Assembly: GCA_937902125.1 (NCBI GenBank)
Contig: CALDIB010000059.1
Coordinates: 1 to 19,114, forward strand
Direction: 5' to 3'
DNA: 19,114 nucleotides
From: an uncultured Treponema sp.
Lineage (GTDB): Bacteria; Spirochaetota; Spirochaetia; Treponematales; Treponemataceae
Shown: in pieces, positions 16,054-19,114 of the stretch
Layout of the letters: each line of letters starts with the position of its first letter
How positions within the stretch are numbered: position 1 is the stretch's first letter
Notes under the pieces: model-generated
What the model was told of the DNA's origin: nothing
The model's database searches: none
The model's input: the letters and a program-made list of their open reading frames with translations, nothing else
Position numbers and translations under genes: made by a program

Positions 16054-16130
16054 AGAGGCAGGCAACATCAATGGCGATTTGTATGCCTACGCGGGGAACA
16101 ATCCTGTCAAGTATACAGACCCGGATGGAA
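16054..16130 (+). repeat. Rhs core 3'-end repeat, copy 1 (77 bp)
   Basis: Identical at 74 of 77 positions to 18294-18370; the differences are at 16061, 16099 and 16120, and the last two are silent in the Rhs frame. It encodes NINGDLYAYAGNNPVKYTDPDG, the conserved end of an Rhs/YD-repeat core. Similarity stops at the Gly codon after DPD, exactly where variable tails of Rhs proteins begin. Confidence 0.9.
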
Positions 16131-16741
16131 ATGAGCACGGAATTCCAAGCAAGGTAGAGCGCATGCAGGCGGCAAGAGGTTCATGCACTTATGGAACGAC
16201 CGGCGAAATAAGGCAGCTTATATCGGATAATAAAAGAACCGACTCTTGGGGAATATACTCCATAAAGGGCGGAACTGTGGCGATGATACAATCCGGGAAG
16301 AATCAAAGCGGCTCATACGGAAACTCAATAATAATCCAAAACATCGACGGCAAATACACGCGCTACGCGCACCTAGAATCCATAGGAGTCGAATTAGGCG
16401 ACTGGGTTGGCGAGGGAGAGCAAATAGGCAGAATGGGCGATACAGGCAATGGCATACCTGGCCCAAACAAACATTTGCATGTTTCTGTATACCCTGAGTG
16501 GGCATATTCTGATGTGAATGGCTTTAGAAAAGAAAACGCTGTAATCAATCCAGAGGAATACATTAAAGGCGGAACTTATCCCGCCAATACCAAAATATCA
16601 ACAAAATTTTCAGATACGCTTAATGGAAAATCTGGTCCGTATTCACATGAGGGTACTGATTTTTCAGGTCAAAGCAAAAATATTATTAGCGGTTGGCAGA
16701 AAGGATTGAAAGGAAAGGAGATTATTGATGATCAAAAATAG
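16055..16741 (+). CDS. Orphan Rhs tail with M23/LytM-like peptidase domain (no clear start)
   Basis: The end of an Rhs protein core (DLYAYAGNNPVKYTDPDGN) is joined to a variable C-terminal domain. That domain contains YGNSIIIQNIDGKYTRYAHL, then GEGEQIGRMGDTGNG and KHLHVSVYP, which are the back half of an M23 (LytM) peptidase with its zinc-ligand HLH (H132/H134, counted from the TTG at 16079) and the supporting H98. The front-half ligands H-x-G-x-D are not before this block but after it, in SHEGTDFSG (H190, D194). The Rhs frame is closed by a TGA at 16049-16051. The only starts are this TTG, without a ribosome binding site, or none, so it looks like a silent or recombination-dependent tip. AGGAGG at 16041-16046 belongs to an ATG in another frame. 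The gene overlaps the downstream lipoprotein gene by 14 bases. Confidence 0.75.
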   Translation, partial: EAGNINGDLYAYAGNNPVKYTDPDGNEHGIPSKVERMQAARGSCTYGTTGEIRQLISDNKRTDSWGIYSIKGGTVAMIQSGKNQSGSYGNSIIIQNIDGKYTRYAHLESIGVELGDWVGEGEQIGRMGDTGNGIPGPNKHLHVSVYPEWAYSDVNGFRKENAVINPEEYIKGGTYPANTKISTKFSDTLNGKSGPYSHEGTDFSGQSKNIISGWQKGLKGKEIIDDQK

Positions 16742-17369
16742 ATTTATCTTTATTATTGTTGCCTTTTTTGTTTGTGGATGCGGTAGAAACAACGCACCAA
16801 GCACAGAAAAAAAGCAAACTCAAGAAAAAAACGCTAAAGAAAATGTTGTTGAAGAAATATCAACGGTCTCAGAAGATGGGGATTATGAATACGAAATAAT
16901 TGACCAAGAAGAGAATGATTATTTTGACGGAAATATGTATTTCTTTGACTTAAACGTTTCAGATTCAATTGAAATGTCAAAAGAAAAACTTGCTCAAAAC
17001 AACTGTGTCTTTGAGGAGGGAACAGACTATGCAGGCGTCCATAAAATTTGGAACAAAGGAATTGTAATTGAGGAATGGGAAAACATGGACTTTATGCTCG
17101 AATTTTATAATGGCTCATTAGTAAAATTTACAAAATGGGATATTCCTTTGGAGCAGGCCCAAACAATATGTAATTGCTATGGCAAGAGTTTTGATATTTC
17201 TTCCTTAAAAAATCCACAGTTTTATACATTTAAGAAAGGAAAGTATCTTGTATCCATTGGAAACATAGGATATTACGACGCTCTGCACAAAAGAAATTTT
17301 TACGTTTTGTATATTACTGATTCATCATTGTTTGAACGTGTTCAAGAAATATATAATTCGTTTGAATAA
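16728..17369 (+). CDS. Lipoprotein, candidate immunity protein for the M23-like Rhs tail
   Basis: Predicted 213-residue lipoprotein that I do not recognise. A hydrophobic signal (NRFIFIIVAFFVCGC) ends in a VCGC lipobox with C18 as the modified cysteine. A Lys/Glu-rich linker follows (STEKKQTQEKNAKENVVEE), then an acidic globular domain of about 160 residues with many aromatics. GGAG at 16717-16720 lies 7 bases before the ATG at 16728, which is preferred over the TTG one codon earlier. The gene overlaps the end of the Rhs tail by 14 bases, the usual position of an immunity gene. Its placement outside the cytoplasm would be right for neutralising a peptidoglycan peptidase. The immunity role is inferred from position and export only. 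Base composition is much more A+T-rich than in genes left of 16000. Confidence 0.7.
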   Translation: MIKNRFIFIIVAFFVCGCGRNNAPSTEKKQTQEKNAKENVVEEISTVSEDGDYEYEIIDQEENDYFDGNMYFFDLNVSDSIEMSKEKLAQNNCVFEEGTDYAGVHKIWNKGIVIEEWENMDFMLEFYNGSLVKFTKWDIPLEQAQTICNCYGKSFDISSLKNPQFYTFKKGKYLVSIGNIGYYDALHKRNFYVLYITDSSLFERVQEIYNSFE

Positions 17370-17393
17370 AGAAGCTATTCTATTTTTAATTGT

Positions 17394-17429
17394 AAACCAC
17401 TATACGCCAACCGTCTTGTATAGTGGTTT
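17394..17429. terminator. Strong 11-bp inverted repeat between cassette 1 and the GNAT-like gene
   Basis: AAACCACTATA at 17394-17404 and its exact complement TATAGTGGTTT at 17419-17429 flank a 14-base loop, starting about 25 bases after the lipoprotein stop. A terminator of cassette 1 is the simplest reading. There is no clear T run on either side, however, so a protein-binding or recombination site is also possible. Confidence 0.55.
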
Positions 17430-17438
17430 GCTTATTCC

Positions 17439-17460
17439 CATCAATAGCGATTTGTAGGCG
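17439..17460 (+). repeat. Decayed fragment of the Rhs core repeat
   Basis: CATCAATAGCGATTTGTA (17439-17456) matches 17 of 18 bases of the segment coding NINGDLY in the two 77-bp repeats. The seven bases TGCCTAC that should follow are missing or changed, and the frame meets a stop. It appears to be the leftover of a third cassette boundary, lying about 100 bases before the GNAT-like gene. Confidence 0.55.
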
Positions 17461-17532
17461 GAAAAAGTTGTGTAGAAACGGCTAGCAATAATTTTCCGGC
17501 CTTTATCCCTAGCAAAAACGCCGATTATGCGC

Positions 17533-17538
17533 TATAAT
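17533..17538 (+). promoter_or_regulatory. Probable -10 box of the GNAT-like gene
   Basis: A perfect TATAAT 19 bases before the ATG at 17558, in the context TGCGCTATAAT, the same as before the acyltransferase gene. It lies in a small inverted repeat ATTAT-GCGCT-ATAAT (17524-17538). No good -35 box stands 17 bases upstream (TAGCAA). Confidence 0.5.
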
Positions 17539-17557
17539 TATCAGAACGGAGCGCACA

Positions 17558-18103
17558 ATGATACCATTCCTTATTGATGGACTCACTCCATGCCTGAAGA
17601 ATGTTAAGACAGGCGATGTGGTTGAGACAGAAGTAGTACGCGTCAAACGAAAGAGCTTTCTTTCTAAGTTTAATGAAAGAACAGGCTGGTATGTAGATTG
17701 GAGTAAATTTGACGCGGAGACCGAAATTTACGCTCTTGTCTTAAAAGGCACGGTTGACATCCAAGGATTGATTGCACTTACAGATGACGAAAAAAGCAAT
17801 GCCGTGTATATAAATTGGGCATGCGTTTCGCCGGAAAACAATGTATGGCGAAACGGCTCAAAATTATACGAGGGCATCGGCGGACATCTTTTTGCGATTG
17901 CGATAAATATATCTGAACAACGCGGGCACGGCGGATGCGTCCACGCCATTGCAATGGATAAAGACATTTTGAAACATTATGTTGATTCGTTTGATGCCAT
18001 TGTAATAGGCATTATGCACCCATTCCATTTTGTAATTGAGGAAGAAAACGCAAAAAAAATTAAGGAGGTTTACAAATATGAATGGTCTGATGAAGAACTT
18101 TAA
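17558..18103 (+). CDS. GNAT-fold-like protein
   Basis: Cytoplasmic protein of 181 residues with the outline of a GNAT N-acetyltransferase: a strand pair (IYALVLKGTVDIQGLIALTD), a strand with YINWACVSPENN, then EGIGGHLFAIAINISEQRGH (about 105-124) in the position of the acetyl-CoA-binding loop and helix. HYVDSFDAIVIGIMHPFHFV follows, resembling the last strands with the family's common HY motif. The classical R/Q-x-x-G-x-G/A loop is imperfect (YEGIGGHLF), so catalytic activity is uncertain. GGAG lies 6 bases before the ATG. The last 26 bases overlap the start of a small gene with a strong ribosome binding site, so the two form a pair. It sits between the two Rhs tails and could be a toxin, an immunity factor or an unrelated passenger. 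Confidence 0.65.
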   Translation: MIPFLIDGLTPCLKNVKTGDVVETEVVRVKRKSFLSKFNERTGWYVDWSKFDAETEIYALVLKGTVDIQGLIALTDDEKSNAVYINWACVSPENNVWRNGSKLYEGIGGHLFAIAINISEQRGHGGCVHAIAMDKDILKHYVDSFDAIVIGIMHPFHFVIEEENAKKIKEVYKYEWSDEEL

Positions 18104-18275
18104 TATTGCGGAATCTTCGGCCAAGGATAAAGCCGCTCAAGATTTTATTAGAGCGGTAAATCCATATAGGGCAAAGCCCTCTCTTGGCATAGATTTGCGG
18201 AGACTTTCAAAATACGCAAAAGAATCAAAACAGTCCATGTTGACTATTGAAATCCAAAAATTTAAGATGGATTAG
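18078..18275 (+). CDS. Small basic protein overlapping the GNAT-like gene
   Basis: A 65-residue protein with no signal peptide, starting at the ATG at 18078, which has AAGGAGG at 18062-18068, among the best ribosome binding sites in the window. The longer frame from 18036 begins inside the GNAT-like gene without such a signal. The core AVNPYRAKPSLGIDLRRLSK followed by YAKESKQSMLTIEIQKFKMD is reminiscent of small antitoxin-like proteins that contain a G-[IV]-[DN]-L-x2-L-x2-YAK pattern, but I cannot name the family. The overlap with the preceding gene implies translational coupling and a stoichiometric partner. The next Rhs repeat begins 18 bases after the stop. Confidence 0.6.
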   Translation: MNGLMKNFNIAESSAKDKAAQDFIRAVNPYRAKPSLGIDLRRLSKYAKESKQSMLTIEIQKFKMD

Positions 18276-18293
18276 ATTTTAAGTTGAGGAAAA

Positions 18294-18370
18294 AGAGGCA
18301 AGCAACATCAATGGCGATTTGTATGCCTACGCGGGGAATAATCCTGTCAAGTATACAGATCCGGATGGAA
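18294..18370 (+). repeat. Rhs core 3'-end repeat, copy 2 (77 bp)
   Basis: Second copy of the segment at 16054-16130, with three substitutions in 77 bases and no gaps. As in copy 1, similarity begins abruptly, at AGAGGCA, just after unrelated DNA, and ends at the GGA codon after DPD. Different tail sequences follow the two copies. Confidence 0.9.
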
Positions 18371-18796
18371 GGATGGCAGAAGCTGTTACTGCAAATCCAT
18401 CTTTTTGGACAGGGGGTATGCATTATTCTAGGTACAATTGCTGAAGATATTGTCACTCTTGGTGTGGGATTAGCAGATGATCCGGCAACAATTGCACTTG
18501 GTGTTGGTATTATAGCAGGTGCATGTTATGCAAAAAACAGAACTAACGAACAAAGTGTAAGTAATATTGATACAAAATTAAAAGCCTTAGGACTGTCAAG
18601 GATAAAATTGTATAGTGAATTAAATCAAAAAGAGCAAGCAAATATGTTAGGTACTTTTACAGAAGCGGCTGAATGGACAGACTCCGTAAAAGGAGGTTAT
18701 GTAAGTCCTTATAAGTCAATACAACAAAAGAATGATCCAACAGGGAATCGAATAGATATGATATTTAGGGGAGGTTATAATCTTACAGATAATTAA
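18295..18796 (+). pseudogene. Orphan Rhs tail with Gly/Ala-rich domain, frameshifted at a G5 run
   Basis: The Rhs frame reads NINGDLYAYAGNNPVKYTDPDG, then RMAEAVTANPSFWTGG, and stops at a TGA at 18442-18444. The remaining coding sequence is in the next frame: ILGTIAEDIVTLGVGLADDP, then ATIALGVGIIAGACY, NRTNEQSVSNIDTKLKALGL and EAAEWTDSVKGGYVSPYKSI, ending at 18796. Adding one G to the GGGGG at 18412-18416 joins the two into a single protein. The middle is a hydrophobic Gly/Ala segment of the type that often precedes Rhs toxin domains; the final 90 residues are unrecognised. A sequencing error, a phase-variable tract or true decay are all possible. No start codon with a ribosome binding site exists. 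A TTG at 18284 opens the second frame, but its first 40 residues are only the out-of-frame Rhs repeat. Confidence 0.65.
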
Positions 18797-18798
18797 TT

Positions 18799-19114
18799 AT
18801 GAGATGTAATGATTTATATAATAAGATTTTAAATATCTACGATAATGGATATATTCAGAAAAATATAATAACTCGATGTTCAACAGCTTCGGATGGTGAT
18901 TTTTTTGTAATAAACGATAATAAGAAAAAGGTCTCTCTGGCAGTCTCCTTCGATAATTCATATAAAAAGAATGAAGAAATTTATGCTGAATTTATAAAAG
19001 TTGATAGAATGATTGCATGGAATTTAAAAATGTGCGAGGTTAATTCGGATGAAAAAAAACTGGCTCTTCTCCAAAAAGTGTGGGTAGAGCCTAAAATCAT
19101 ATTACGCCATGACA
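18799..19114 (+). CDS. Partial gene in immunity-gene position (3' end cut by window)
   Basis: An open frame starts with ATG only 2 bases after the stop of the second Rhs tail and runs to the window edge, at least 105 residues (MRCNDLYNKILNIYDNGYIQ, later VSLAVSFDNSYKKNEEIYAE and ALLQKVWVEPKIILRHD). It has no signal peptide, so the product should stay in the cytoplasm. Base composition is very A+T-rich, like the lipoprotein gene of cassette 1. No Shine-Dalgarno sequence is close to the ATG, so translation may depend on the tail gene before it. Position suggests an immunity protein for the second tail; the family is unknown. Confidence 0.6.
   Translation, partial: MRCNDLYNKILNIYDNGYIQKNIITRCSTASDGDFFVINDNKKKVSLAVSFDNSYKKNEEIYAEFIKVDRMIAWNLKMCEVNSDEKKLALLQKVWVEPKIILRHD

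Noticed and set aside
16048..16135. ATG with AGGAGG just before it, opening a short frame of about 28 codons through the Rhs repeat
   Set aside because: The spacing between AGGAGG and the ATG is only one base, and the frame is out of phase with the Rhs coding sequence; probably the relic of an earlier gene start at the insertion border.
17370..17557. Integron attC-like site at the hairpin between cassettes
   Set aside because: The stem lacks the paired core sites of attC, and no integrase gene is in the window.

Overview
The window looks like the chromosome of a host-associated spirochaete, most likely a Treponema. That is inferred from gene style (short spirochaete-type lipoboxes, an Rhs-type YD-repeat tail, a FliM-like switch remnant) and not proven by any marker gene. 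I saw no rRNA or tRNA gene, CRISPR array or insertion sequence.

Left part (1-7493, mostly + strand) is housekeeping: a MATE exporter cut by the window edge, a QueD/6-pyruvoyl-tetrahydropterin synthase-type enzyme, citramalate synthase (entry to isoleucine from pyruvate), a small secreted protein of unknown role, a Ca2+/cation antiporter directly followed by a Na/Pi-cotransporter-PhoU-like protein, and a small (p)ppGpp synthetase. Positions 7490-9167 are a zone of decay. A YfcE-type phosphoesterase without its N-terminal half lies head-to-head with a beheaded unknown gene. After them come one intact unknown gene and a FliM-like gene broken by a nonsense codon and a frameshift.

Middle part (9172-15978): two minus-strand genes (a membrane protein with a Cys/His cluster and a DUF937 protein) diverge from a GH16 beta-glucanase lipoprotein. 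Then comes a three-gene ABC importer (lipoprotein binding protein, permease, ATPase) with a near-consensus promoter that overlaps the glucanase stop codon. A PlsC-like acyltransferase converges on the importer across a shared hairpin.

Right part (about 16048-19114) is the most interesting. It is an A+T-richer array of orphan Rhs tails. Two 77-bp copies (74/77 identical) of the 3' end of an Rhs core, encoding a segment that ends YTDPDG, are each joined to a different C-terminal domain, and each is followed at once by a small gene in the position of an immunity gene. Cassette 1 carries an M23 (LytM)-like domain followed by a lipoprotein, a sensible place for immunity to a cell-wall enzyme. Cassette 3 carries a glycine/alanine-rich domain, read only after a frameshift at a G5 run, followed by a gene cut by the window end. 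Between them, behind a third and decayed piece of the same core, sits a GNAT-like gene overlapped by a small gene with a strong ribosome binding site. Neither tail has a convincing start of its own. The layout fits a store of silent polymorphic-toxin tips that could recombine onto a full-length rhs gene elsewhere.
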